64,000 nt of DNA, taken from NCBI GenBank assembly GCA_000442125.1, contig KE546976.1, positions 124,001 through 188,000 on the forward strand, read 5' to 3'. Under the pieces are notes generated by a model that saw only the letters and a list, made by a program, of their open reading frames with translations, had not been told where the DNA came from and made no database searches. The translations under genes were made by a program, and so were the position numbers. This stretch comes from Opeltia flavorubescens (Eukaryota > Ascomycota > Lecanoromycetes > Teloschistales > Teloschistaceae). The first letter of the stretch is position 1. The number at the start of each line of letters is the position of its first letter. Below, piece by piece: positions 44,875 to 56,820 of this stretch.

Positions 44875-45692
44875 AGGGTTCCTTTTTTTGGGGAAATAGA
44901 TATCAGGGAAGTGGGAGTGGGAGTGGATTTTAGTGTAGATGTTTTTGCTTTTTTTGGGCATGTGGACTAGGAGATACCACCTCTATTTCTCTGGTAGTGT
45001 TCATCTTGTTGCGCATAAGAGGCGTTCCTTCGCGACTTTCCTCAATGATACTTGTATTGTCGATACTTCCCTAAATCCATCCACTGTTCACCCATCGTTG
45101 GTTTCTCTCTTTAATCCCTCGGACATCTCGATCTCGCATTCCGATGACTCATGTATTTCCAAAGGTGACCAGATTCTTCAATCCTTGTCCCCTTGTGATC
45201 CCTTTCCCCCGTGTAAGACTCCGCGGTTTTCTTCTCTATCACTTGCAACTATTGACGCTACTCCAAAATCCCCTATTATCTTGCTCATATACAAATTCAT
45301 TATCATCATCATCATTGCTCATGGATTCTGTTGAAAAGGGTTCATAGAACCTTAGACTGTATGCTTGCAGAAATCGTCCATCAGCGTCAGCCACAGATTT
45401 TTGTAGGATAATTTGGACCACAATGTACAATTTTTTGATGTAATTGGTACGACGAGACGGTAACCAAAGCTTCATTGATGTTTCCACTCCCCGCCATCCC
45501 ATCATAGAATAAGCGTGCCAAGAGCGTCGGACCTCAACCAAAGTCTGGTCTCCGACATCCGAACAATCAAAAATAACGCCAAGACCAATCGTACCAATGG
45601 TCAACATGACTACCTGGGCTCCCAAAGACATAGGATCCTTCCGACAAAGCAATCGCTGACACCGCGCTCAACTGCTTCTTCCTCCTAATGCA
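44875..45692. other. Intergenic region
   Basis: Between the FAD gene and the DUF1772 gene. A minus-strand 137-codon frame (45239-45652), with an ATG giving a hydrophobic start (SLGAQVVMLTIGTIGLGVI), is possible as a small membrane-anchored protein, but its length is within chance expectation. Confidence 0.35.
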
Positions 45693-46488
45693 ATGGCCTC
45701 CCCCTCTCCAATTAACCGCATCTCCCTCGGCTTAGGCATCACAGCTTCTTCTATGCTCGCCGGTATCTCCCCTTGCTCCCATCTTCGCTCCCCGTTTCTT
45801 TCTCCTCATAATTTCCACTTGCTAGTCCTACTACTTCCCTTCCCATTTACCTCTCCCCTCCGCTGTACCCAAATGATCCCTCCGCTCTCTCCTTGACTTT
45901 ACTTTCCTCTCTTCCTTTGTCACCCCGCTCCCGCTATCTTCCCCTCCTCTTCCACCCCAAGTCAGGCTAATACTCCTCATCCTACAGGCTTCCTCATCAC
46001 GATCTCCACCCTCACAATCCCTGCCCTTCTCGAGGCCCGTCAACCATCCACACTCCTCACCCAATGGCTTTCCACATTCAAGATAGGGATAAAGCTCGGC
46101 CCCAGCCTCGCCCTATTGGGGGCTGTGAATTACCTTTCTGTGGCTTGGGGAGCTTACACTGGGGGAGGCAGTAGTCGTGATGGCGGGAGTGGAGATGGGT
46201 TGTGGAAAATCTATCTCGGTGCCGCGGTGGCTACGCTGGGGATTGTCCCGTGCGTATTCCTACATCCTCAATTGATTACACAAGCAATGACATCGTGCTG
46301 ATCTATTGCACAGATACACATTCATCCTCATGGGCTCCACAAACCAGTCTCTCCTCGCACAGACAGCGCGCTTGACAATGGGAGAAGCGGATGTTAGGGC
46401 TCTGGTCGAGAAATGGGGGTCTTTGAATCTGGGAAGGGCGTCTTTACCGGTTTTGGGGACGGCGTTGGGGCTTTATGGGGCGCTTTGA
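45693..46488 (+). CDS. DUF1772 membrane protein, anthrone oxygenase-like
   Basis: Model: join(45693..45762, 45988..46249, 46314..46488), phases 1 and 2 matched; 168 aa. Four hydrophobic helices: ISLGLGITASSMLAGFLITI with the conserved LTIPALLEA, LGPSLALLGAVNYLSVAW, LWKIYLGAAVATLGIVPYTF followed by ILMGSTNQSLL, and a C-terminal LPVLGTALGLYGAL. This is the DUF1772 pattern, a family that includes anthrone oxygenases (HypC, MdpH, TpcL types) oxidising anthrones to anthraquinones. It lies 2.7 kb left of the EthD gene, with a secreted-protein gene between, so a part in the polyketide pathway is plausible. Housekeeping DUF1772 paralogs outside clusters also exist. The first intron is long (225 nt). 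An ATG 5 nt upstream (45688) opens a short overlapping frame. Confidence 0.78.
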
Positions 46489-47494
46489 GGGGAGGTGGCG
46501 GAGCAGAATGGGGGAGGGATTAAGGGAGGGGGCGGGGAATCGATCACAACGGGTAATGATATTACGGACGCAAATGGGAGCAATTCGGCTATTGCGCTGG
46601 TCTTCGAACGATGCTCTTCCAGCCTCTGTTCAGGAGGGCTGTAATAACACACCCTCTCTAGGTAGTGTATGTGAGAAATACCCACGTCAATGGGAATGGC
46701 TGCTGAGCGCTAATCACAAAGATAATGCACATCATCTCGAGACGATGTCTGCCTAATACCCGCGAGAAATTCAGTATGACGTACATCGAAGATCTCTAAT
46801 CTTTCCGCGATTCCGCACTGTCGATCTTGTACCGGTCTCTGCTCATCGCCGCAGATCAACCAACGGCTCTCACCATCGTTAAGATTGACTATTTGAGGCT
46901 TGGTCTATGCCTGCGCCGCACAGTCTAAACGAAACCTAAAACTTAGATCTCTTGCCGTGGAGAAGAGCGAATTCAGCCCCCACCCTAAAAGAGACTATCC
47001 GTTTCACGATTTCCTAAGCTCAATGGCGTGCATTCATTCCTGTCGATCTTTAAACTCGGCTTCAGCTGCTGAAAGCTCGTATGTGTAGCACGTGGGTTGC
47101 TGTTCTCAAGCCGTGGTACCGAGATGTAGGGTATCTACGAGAAGCGTACTACAATGGTAGGTGGTGCAGTCTTGTATTTCACTTCTACTTCGCGTTGTGT
47201 TCGAATCCGAGTTTGTGACGCGTATGCTGCAAACATGCCCTGGGAAGATCATGTTCAAGCCAGAGCCTACGATCTAAGGTAGCCAGGGAGACGGGAGAAA
47301 AGCCATTGTTTCGAGCGAAGAAGTAGGTCGTCTACTTCGCCGCAACATGTTTCAAGCACAAGGCTTGCACGATGATCCGTGTACCTTCACAAGGCCATAT
47401 ACCTCTGGAAGATGTCCTTGACCTTCAGCCTGTTCGTGTTCGACGTCCGTAGGAAACTGAGACAAGTCACGACCAGTAGCCATCGACAATTATC
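46489..47494. other. Intergenic region
   Basis: About 1 kb without a supported gene. It should hold the 3' end of the DUF1772 gene and the promoter of the secreted-protein gene. Confidence 0.45.
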
Positions 47495-48260
47495 ATGCGT
47501 ACCTCGACTTTGATATGGCAAGCCGGCCTTCTCATATTTTCGGCCTTTGCATCGCCCACCAAACAACTTAATGTTCGAGCGGGAACCACAAGCACATATG
47601 GGGACTACACGGGCAGTACCAGCTCTTACGGAGATGGATCCGGCACCTATGTACGCACCGACGACGTAGGCACCTATGCCAGCGGCGTAAAATGCTGGAC
47701 AGACCTGGTATGATTGACACCAACTCCTCAAACAAAGCCCCATCACAACCTCCATCCATTCCCACTAACACAACCAAACCCCAATATAGTTCTACGTCTC
47801 CTCCACCTACCAAGCAAAATCCTGGGTCAAAAACGACGACTCCATAGACTGCGCCACCACCTCCCTCTGCGCCAGCGGCACAATCTCCTCCCAGCAACAC
47901 TGCACATCCTGGACCCTGGCCGGAACCGTAGAGTCGAAATTCGACATCATCCAAGACATTTGGTCCGTGGCTGGACAATTCAACCCCTCTGGCGGCCAAT
48001 CTACCTGCACGACTGCCACATCGTCAAACACCTGTTCTTGGAATGATATGAAATGCCATGCATTATGGACTAGTGACGTTGAACTGGTGAATAAGGGGTA
48101 TGTGAGACGGAGGTGCCATGATAAGGGGGTGGATTATACGGCGTGGAGTAGGGATTGGAATGTTGTTAGTCCGGAGAAGACGACGAGGTTGGGGTGTGCG
48201 GCTTTGTGCGAGGATACGAGTTATCCGGGGCCGGTGCCGGGGGTGCCGGGACCGCAGTAG
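47495..48260 (+). CDS. Cysteine-rich small secreted protein
   Basis: Model: join(47495..47707, 47790..48260), intron of 82 nt ending CAATATAG, phase 0; 227 aa. The N-terminus is a signal peptide (MRTSTLIWQAGLLIFSAFAS). The mature part starts with a Gly/Ser/Tyr/Thr-rich low-complexity segment and continues as a domain with about eleven cysteines (KCWTDL; DCATTSLCASG; HCTSW; NTCSWNDMKCHALW; RRCHDKG; GCAALCED), implying several disulfides. The end is Pro/Gly-rich (PGPVPGVPGPQ). I do not recognise a named family. Secretion is inferred; a role at the host or substrate interface is possible but unproven. It separates the DUF1772 gene from the polyketide genes. Confidence 0.75.
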
Positions 48261-49154
48261 AGAAAGAGGACGAGGTAACGAAGTCAGAATGCAAGAAGCA
48301 GTGGTGAACATGGCAGGGTGCAATATATATTACACTACTCGCTTTGTTTTCAAACAGGAACCCCCCCTTAGAGTTCTTGAGAATCCTGAATGCACACCGC
48401 ACGAACGAATCCGTCTTACCACATATCCACTTCCTCATCCACCTCAATCGCCAGGAAATCCTTTCAAGAAATACAAACATCTCTTTTATCCTCCAATAAT
48501 TCCCATCTTTCCGCTCTACGCGTAGAAAATCCATCCCATGCTCTCTCATTCCCAATTCCATTCCACAATCTTCATCATTACTCTCACAGAAGAAAGCGGA
48601 GAGCGTAGAGCGTCTACGACTCGATCCCCATACCAGCATCTAGCAACCTAGAAAAAAGAATATCACGTTGGCCCCCAAGCTACTGCTCTATATGTAAGTA
48701 ACTCAAATAGCGGTACAAGGCATTGCGAATATATGTTGATATAAGTATTACCATATAGGGCTGTCTCGCAATGTAGGTGGGCAATCACGACTCTCTTTTT
48801 TTCACCCTCTAGGAAAGATTCCTCGCTAGGGAAGAACCAGGTGTTGAATTCTCCTTATTCTACTCTGGGGGAAATGTGTCCTCATGTAAAGAGTCGACCA
48901 ACTGCTGCTATTAATACTAGCATAGGTCATTTTTCACGTTCAAAAAGAATACTCATAATCCATATTTTCTTTTCTTCGTCCCCAAGAGTTCTTACATGCC
49001 ATAATAATCTAGTAGCAAGAGTAGAGCAATCCGAAACTGCTCATATCTTTCGTGACAGCGTTCATTCCCCCTCTCTCCCTCTCAACCCCCTCCCCCCCCT
49101 CAACCCTCTCACTCCTCCTTCCCTCTCTCCCTCCTCCCCTCCCTCCCCCCATCT
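48261..49154. other. Convergent intergenic region with long C/T tract
   Basis: No gene is supported. The stretch 49066-49165 is almost pure pyrimidine on the plus strand, that is, GA-rich in the 3' end of the EthD transcript. Confidence 0.5.
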
Positions 49155-49165
49155 CTACTCCCCCC
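49066..49165. repeat. Polypyrimidine (C/T) low-complexity tract
   Basis: About 100 bases almost entirely C and T with CCCTCTC/CCTCCC units. It overlaps the last codons of the EthD gene. Related purine/pyrimidine tracts recur inside that gene's second intron. Confidence 0.65.
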
Positions 49166-50397
49166 CCTTAGCATTCCTCCTCTCAACCCTCTCCCTCAAA
49201 ATCCTCTCCTGCCTTGCAAGAATGACATCCAAATCCTCAGGCTCCTCAATAACCTTCCCATCATTGATGAATTCCTGCAGGTAGCCGATTGTCATCCTAG
49301 ACGGACCGGAGAAATCAGCGATACAGCCCGCTGATAAAGGGTTGCAGGAGCCGTAGTGCGATGTTGAGGGTGGGGATGAGGGTGAGGGGGAGGATGAACG
49401 TGAGGGGGAGGAGAGGAAGGGGGAGGTCTATGTGGGGAGAGAGAGGGGGATGAGTGAGTGAGATGGATGTTGGTAGATGGGAAGGGAAGGGGATAGGGGT
49501 GGAAAGCTCTATACACAGAAAAAAGGAAAAGGAAAAATATGCGAGGGTATTTGCAAAAAAATCCCCACTCCTGTAGAAGAGGAAGAAAGAAAACGAAAGG
49601 GAAGGAAAAGAAACAGAGAAGAAGAAGAAAAAAAAATAGACGTACTGCGAGCCCCTAGTATCAGCAAAATTCTCATGATCCGGCGTGATGTATTTCTTAA
49701 AATAGGGATCCGCTTTCATCGCCATGACGTCTTCAATAGATGTAAAAGTCGCCTGGATGAAGCAGTCGTAATGCATGATATTCGCGAACTGGGGGTCGAA
49801 GATCTTGGCCATGAGAGGTCTTGTAGTAGAAGTATTATGAATCTAGTTATATACATCAATATCAGCCCTCAGTCCCGATGAGGAGGTGATGTTTTTCACA
49901 TCGAAGTGAAGAAAGAGGGAGAGAAATCGAGCACATACCATAGTCCACCTCTCAGTCCCATACCTAGCCATCAAACACCTCACCATCGGACTATGCACCT
50001 CAGTCATATACTCCCGATACTCCTCCTCACTCAGCCCTTCCTTTCTATACCCCGCGATCGTCAGAACAAACTTCTGCCCTGGCTTTTGGCCCTCCAATAA
50101 CTCCACTTCTCCCCCGCCTCTTACTTTATCAGCCACAGATTCATACTCCACATTCCCGATACGACTGAGGCCATTAGCGTCCGCGTGCTGGTTTGTATAC
50201 CCCTCTGTGGAGCGATGCTTCGGGTAAGATTTCGATTCCGTTTTCGATTTCGATGTTGTTGGGTCGGATGATGATGGAGGGGAGAGTTTAGTAGACCCAT
50301 TGGGTTGGTTCTCTAGCGTTTCGAAGCCGGATTCTCGATCCGTGAAGACTCCGTCGGCGAGTTGGTTATCTTGGATTTCAACTTGATGGGGCGCCAT
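49155..50397 (-). CDS. EthD-domain protein, candidate decarboxylase of the polyketide pathway
   Basis: Model: complement(join(49155..49296, 49646..49842, 49939..50397)); donors GTATGT and GTACGT, acceptors AACTAG and GTCTAG, phases exact; 265 aa. The last about 160 residues form the EthD fold: [20 protein letters not shown], the [18 protein letters not shown] segment, [32 protein letters not shown], the [11 protein letters not shown] block and [10 protein letters not shown]. In anthraquinone clusters EthD proteins of the TpcK/MdpH1 kind decarboxylate atrochrysone carboxylic acid. Here about 110 extra disordered residues precede the domain. The frame stays open upstream to an ATG at 50685, so the protein could be still longer. 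The second intron is 349 nt, unusually long. Same strand as the PKS, 0.9 kb downstream of it. Confidence 0.82.
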
Positions 50398-51276
50398 TAT
50401 GATCCCTTTCCTCTCTCCCGCTAAAAATAAGTCCTCAACTTCCTTGACTTTGATCACAGGTTTCAAAGGCGGCGTCAGCGGCGGACTCGGCGGCAACTCA
50501 ACCCCACAGTGTTTTTCCGCAAAGTTAAACGGGAAAGACCTTTTCGTATTCCGGAGCTGCGGGGATTTCCCAACGAGATTTACGGTTTTGATGTGCTGAC
50601 GTTTGCTTCGGCTAGATTGGACACTGATGGAAAGACGATGACCGTGAGTTCTGGCTTTGTAGGATGTTTGGAGTTCAAATTGCATGGAATGAGTAATTTA
50701 GGTTTTCAGAAGGTGTTGAGGAGGAAGAGCATGAGGATATCGAAGTCACTCATTGATGAAGGAAAGATATCTTTTTTCGGAGATGATTCTAGGATGAGGA
50801 AATGATCTGTAGGTAGAGCAGATAGAAAAGTTGGAGGAGAGGTACGAAAAAGGAACAGAATAGAAAGATGGGAAGTGGGAGAATGCAGATCCTTATATGC
50901 TATTTTTCAGCTGAAGATGACCCAATTTCGGACATCCTGGTTCGACTCCGAGAAATCGCACAATGTCGGACATACGCATCAATCTATCGTCATAGATGCA
51001 ACGCAAGCATGCAAGAAATCCTATGGGAAAAACTAAATTCAAAGAGGGGAAGAGTTTCAAGAATTTCCCGAGCGGAACGGATCGTGCGAAAGGGTGAAAG
51101 CTGACCTGTAACACTAGCGCGGGTCGAATTGCACATGAAAATGTATGAAGTTGTTTAATTAACTAAGAAACTCGTACCTATCGTGACCAGGGCAGATCTA
51201 AACTCTATGTGCTAGCTCAACCCGTTCTAATCCGACAAACTCCCCAATATACAGCCCGAATACCAAGCCAGTCCAA
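50398..51276. other. Spacer between EthD gene and PKS
   Basis: It contains the EthD promoter and the PKS 3' end. The EthD frame stays open to an ATG at 50685. A GGTTCGACTCC string at 50939-50949 was checked as a tRNA B box and rejected. Confidence 0.45.
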
Positions 51277-54200
51277 TTATGCATAGTACTCCATAAGCCA
51301 TGATTTCAAGTCTCCTACCGTAGGGTATTCCAAGAACAATGATCCTCCGACTGTCACCTGGAGCTCTTCGCGGAACTTTTCGGCAATCACCAATGACATT
51401 AGTGAGTCAATGCCCAGAGAAGCAAAGGTAGCGTCGTCTTTCATGTCCGAATCTTCAAGCGCTGCCTCATTCTCGATGAGTTTGATGGCTTTGGCGGCGA
51501 CAGAATCCGAGTCGACGTCTTCGAGTGCGTTGTGTCCTTTCTTGTCTGCACCTCCAGCAGGTTGCTCTGCTGGTTTTTCAACTGGCTTCTCAACTGGTTT
51601 CTCGACTGGAGCAGGCTTCTCCACTGGCTTGGCCTCCGCCTTGGGCGCTTCCACTGCTTTGGGTGCTGGAGCTTTCTTTGGCTCTGGGGCCTTCTTTGGT
51701 GGATCAGGCTTCTTCGCAATTGAGGTACCCTTTGACGAGCCTCCCTCCGGTGCACTGAAGAATTTGTTGATCAAGATCCGTGGGTACTGGCGGAATTTGA
51801 TTCCACCGACCATGCCCATGATCTGCTTGTTCTGCATGATATAGACATCACCGAGGAAGATCCCAGGATCTTCAGCCGTGGGTAGCATCTTGACGTAGGA
51901 TTGGTACTTTCCGCCGGCTTCGAGTGGCTTGGCAAAGCGCATCGACGACCAACCTGGGGTGACGAAGAAGTTGCTCTTGTTATCGACTGCATCGCTACCG
52001 TTGAGGATGAAGCCAGCCAAATGAGCCACGCTATCAATGAAGTAAGGCGGGATCGTCCATGAACCGCTCTTCTCTTTGGTCAACACGACGTCGGCATATG
52101 CTTCGTAGTCGTTCAATGTGACCGTGTGCATGCCGCGGTATTTCTCGGCATAATCGACGAGATTGGCAAAGAGCTTGTAGGCCATGTTCCGATTGACTTT
52201 GTTGATAGTGCCTTCTTGCGCCATTCGGGACAGGCTTTCGATGCGGCCCTGCACCAAGTGCTCTGTTCGTGCCCAGTCATTGAGCCAAGCATTAGCATCG
52301 CCGTAGAAGACGTTGGCATTAGCAAAACCAGTTTCTTCTTCGTCTAGAGAGCCATCGTCGTGAACGTTGTGCCACCGGAGATCGACCTTGCTCTCGGTAA
52401 GATCGGCAGTTGCAGTCACTTGAATGCGCTGCGGTTTCTTCGTATTCTTCTGAGCGATGAGACCTTTAGTGACCACGAGGTTGGACACATTCATGTCAAC
52501 TCTCTTGGTACCAGGTCGAAGCTGCTCATAGATGTATTTGCCGAGGGTGTAGGCAATATCCGCGTGAATGGACTGCGAAAGAATTAGTACTTTTCTTGAG
52601 CTGTAGACAGGGCTATACTTACGGAAGTTACCACACCGCAGCCGTTCATGAAGTGACCATTAGCTGCTGCGTAGAAATCGGGCTTCATCAAATCAGACTG
52701 CATAACAACTCTGGCTGTGTTCTCTGTCCAATCTTCTTCGATGATCTGTTGGACGGTGGAGGTGCTCAGGCTGGAGACAGGTTCGGGTGCGGTAATCGCC
52801 TTTGGCTCTTCTTTGGGCGTGTAAAAGTTGTTGCCCTTGGTGAGAGCCCAATCGCCGTTGTATTGGATCCAGTAAGTCTTATCGTTCCACGCGTAGGTTG
52901 GTAGGTCGAGAAGGCGAAGGGCATTCTCGAATGGTCGATTGAACTCGTTCCACTCAAGCTCAAAGCCTGCGCAATGAAGCGTAGCCATGCTGTTCGCGAG
53001 AGTGACCCAATTATCTTCGCTCTTCTTCATGGACGGTACGGCAACATTGACCGATGACACACAGTTCTTCACGAAGCTGGTGCAGACCGGATGAGGACCA
53101 ATCTCAACCCAAGCAGTCTTCTCATCGGTGGTGGTCAATTGTTGTGCAAAGTCCAGAGCACCGACGAAGTTGACGGTCTCTCTAGTAGCTCTGCGGAGAT
53201 AGGTGGCGTTGACAGTCTTCTCGTCGAAGATAACCTTACCCAAGAGAGGCGAGATGATGGGAAGCATGGGCGCCTTGAAGATGACCCCGTCTTTAGCAAG
53301 CTTCTCGAACTCATTGAGCAGAGGAGCCACTTGAGCAGAATGGAAAGCGTAGGGAATATCGAGCTTCAAGCACTTGAGACCATCGGCTTGCAAAGACTCG
53401 GCGACCGAGTCCATCTGCTCTCGTGTACCGCTCAAGACTGTGTCCTTGGGGCCATTGATACAAGCAACCTCGTAAGGTTTTGGTGAAGCGCTATCTTGGA
53501 TCTCCGAGACGCTGCCTCGTACGCTCATCATCACATGACTGCCAGGCTTGCACGTCTTCTCCAGAAGTCGAGCTCGGGAACCAACCAAAAATATGGTATC
53601 GCTAGCCGAGAGCACACCAGCGACATGGAGAGCTGCATATTCACCTAAGCTGTGACCAACGACTACGGAAGGCTTGATGCCAACAGTAGCCCAGAACTTG
53701 GCGAGTGCAATCTCGCCACAGACATGAGCCAGCTGCGAGATGACGGGTGAGACGGTGGCATCCTCCGGCGCAGTACCATCCATTGCGGGTACGAACGACG
53801 GGAAACCCTGCATTTGCGCAATGTTGTCCAAATGCTGAATTTGGTTGCGGAAGTATGAAGAATCCTGGAAGAGCTGGAGGTGTGCAGGCTTGAAAGACGC
53901 GCCCTGGCCGGTGAAGGCAAAAGCAACAGGAGGGGGCCCGAGAGTGGAGATGGCTTTGAGCGGATCCAGCTTCTCCAGGCAGTCGTTTAGACCCTTCTTG
54001 ACTTCGGCGATATTAGCGACTGGGAGGGCGAAACGATGATTATGATGAACCCGACGGGCGCTCGTTGTGTATGCGAGATCGGCCACCGAGGTATCAGGAA
54101 ACGTATCCAAATATTTCAAGATGCGATTGATATTGCCTTTCAGTGAGACTTTGCTCTTGGCTGAGACCGTGACAACATGAGTCGATCGAGGATCAACCTC

Positions 54201-56820
54201 AGTGATCTCTCTGATGGGCCCGTCTTCAAGCAAAATGGTCGTATTACCTCCGGCGGCGCTGAAGTTATTGACAACAGCGGTCCGCTTTTTCCCAGCTACT
54301 CGAGGCCATGGGGTCGTCTCAAAGGCGATATGGATGTTCCGTTTATCCATATCTTTAGGGAACCCAGGGTTGATTTCCTTCTTGATGCCTACGTGAGGAG
54401 GAATGGCATTCTCCCTTAGCATACAAAGGACTTTGATCAAAGCAGTCACGCCAGCCGCAGCCTCTCCGTGGCCAACATTGGACTTGACGGCGCCAATGTG
54501 TAGGGGCTGTTTCTTGGTGCGGCGGCCCACGATAGGCGCGAAGACACTGGTGATGGACTGCATTTCGACCGAGTCCCCAGCTTGGGTACCAGTACCGTGG
54601 AATTCGACATAGTCGACATCCAATGGGTTGACGCCCGCACGTTGAACAACCTTTTCATATAGAGCAGCTTGCGCTCCCGCATGAGGATGTGTGATAGAAA
54701 TAGCCTCAGCTGAATGATTCGTCGCTCCGGATAGAATGACTCCCAAGATGTTATCATGATCGGCTTCTGCGTCTTCAAGTCGTTTCAGAACAATGGAACC
54801 GACACCGTCAGCACGACAATATCCATCAGCTCCGCTATCCCATGTTTTACAGCTCCCAGTCTTTGATAAGAAATGGCCGTTGCTGAGGCCAGCGAACGCA
54901 TCCGAGTTGGACAGGACGTTCAAGCCTCCAGCGACGACAGTGTCAGCGTCACCTGCCCAGAGGGAGGTACAGGCAATTTGGATGGTTGCGAGACTTGACG
55001 AGCAAGCGGTATCACAGTTGAATGAAGGACCAGAGAATTTGAAGAAGTAATTGACGCGGCCAGGACCGAACGCCCGACAGCCGCCGGGTATGAAGTATGT
55101 GCTAATCTCTTGAGCGGTGTTTACTTCTCGGTAATCGTCACTAGCTTGGCCATAGAAGACACCAATCCGAGGAAGCTTGGTAGCCGAGGTACGGTTAGCA
55201 ACGTAACCTGCCTTTTCGAGTGCTTCGTAGGCTGTGACCAAAGCCAGCCGTTGCATAGGATCAGTCTGGGCTGCTTCCCTAGGCGACATGTTGAAGAATG
55301 GCGCATCGAAAAGTCCTGGCTCGTCAATAAAGCAGCCATAGGGGGTCCCGCTGGTGTTCATTTTCTTGCCAGTGATGTCCGTATGGGAATCGACATCGAA
55401 GCGATCAGCAGGCACCTTTTTGTGGACATCACGCCCTTGTTCCAGCAGCTCCCAAAATTTGTCCGTATCGGTTGCACCGCCAGGGAATCGGCAGGCCTGC
55501 CCCACGATAGCAATCTTAGACTGCATAGGACCTCGGGAATCCTGAGATGCCTTCGTTTTGGATGCTATCCAAGGAATCATTTCTTCCAATGATACACTCA
55601 GATCTTTGACCTTCTTCAGTGCAGCAACAAAGTCCTGAACCGGCAGGGACGGTCTGAAAACGTAGACATTGCAGTCACTGACTGCCATGTATTTGGTGTG
55701 CTCGATTGCTCCAGCGACCACGTTATCCCAGCGGATCTGCTGAGTGAGCAATTCAAAAACAAGCTGTTCAAGTAAATCGGTGCAGCTTGAAGCGGGGTAG
55801 CTTTTACCAGTGCTAGTCGACAGTACTGGAATTCTTGGCCTCCGAACAGTGTCTAGAGCTTCTAGTGCCGGGGTTCTTGTAATGGAACGAACGTGCTGTT
55901 CGCTGTATACGTGAGAGGCGTGGCAAAGACCGCCGTAAACAGGGAGCTGAATGAATTTGGAGTCGCGGAAATATCCATAGTTGCGGAAAAGAGCCTTCAA
56001 TCTCGACGGCGGACCGCTCACAGTCACAGAAGACTCTCCAGCTGCGCTAATGAATATCTTCCCTGATTCGGGAATATTCTGAAGTTGCTTTAGCAATGTT
56101 CCTCAACATGTTGATTGGAGAAGCGTACAGTTTTCGATTGGATCGTGTCTAGTTCTTTTTGAACACCGGCTTCGGTCACTCCAGTAACAACGATAGCCCA
56201 TGTGTCTGGGGAAGTGCCTTCTTCTCGCGGTTCAAGGTTTTGGGAAACTTCATCAACCAACACGCCCAATCTAAAGGCAATCCGGACAGCCTCTGCGCCC
56301 GCCAGAGGAATATCAGACATTGACTGGGACATAGAGATAGCGGATGACGCCAGCAAGCCGATCCCCATGCCAGTGAGGCATGCATTGGAGGCATCGAAGA
56401 TGTATTCATCTGTCGACTCCTCATAAAATCTGGTGCCATAATAAGCAGATGCTTGTGATGTTGAATGCAACCCGGTGCTCACCCAACAAATGTGGCTATC
56501 TCGAGGACACAAAGCAGGATTCCTTCAATTGAACCCCCTAAAGGCCCTTGCCGGAGGCTTGGGTGATCAACAAAGTTAAGGATAGACTCGAAAGATGGGA
56601 TGATATCTTTGAGCGATCGAGGGAGTTTTTGCACCTCCTCTCTGATCGCTGATGTAGCTTCATCTAGGAACGCTGCGAGAATCAAATGCCTTTTGTCCTT
56701 ACTGTGAACCTGTAATCGGCGGTAAAGATCTTTCAGATCGTCATTGGGAAACTCGTTACTGAAGTGGACGAACTTCATTTTGCTTCCGTCCATGGAGGAA
56801 TTTGACGATGGGGTATTCAT
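51277..56820 (-). CDS. Non-reducing polyketide synthase, SAT-KS-AT-PT-ACP, no thioesterase
   Basis: Model: complement(join(51277..52572, 52623..56078, 56129..56429, 56483..56820)); three introns of about 50 nt, phases consistent; 1796 aa. SAT occupies residues 1 to about 360, with GMGIG at 133-137 where GxCxG is expected. KS has Cys572 (DTACSSS), [10 protein letters not shown] and [13 protein letters not shown] has Ser1023 (GHSLGEY). PT has His1355 (GHFMNG) and Asp1545 (FIDSVAH). A Lys/Pro/Glu/Ala linker leads to one ACP with Ser1755 (GIDSLMS), and the protein ends right after it. Lack of reducing domains and TE plus a neighbouring lactamase-type enzyme is the hallmark of atrochrysone carboxylic acid synthases, which make an aromatic octaketide. 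Product chain length is inferred. The third junction (intron 56079-56128) is the least certain. Confidence 0.92.

Noticed and set aside
45239-45652. Minus-strand 137-codon frame with hydrophobic start
   Set aside because: Length is within chance expectation for the window and no homology is recognised; kept only as a note.
47205-47220. TTCGAATCC string resembling a tRNA T loop
   Set aside because: No D arm, anticodon arm or acceptor stem can be folded around it.
50935-50955. GGTTCGACTCC string resembling a tRNA B box
   Set aside because: The flanking T-stem does not pair, and no A box or acceptor stem is found at the right distance.
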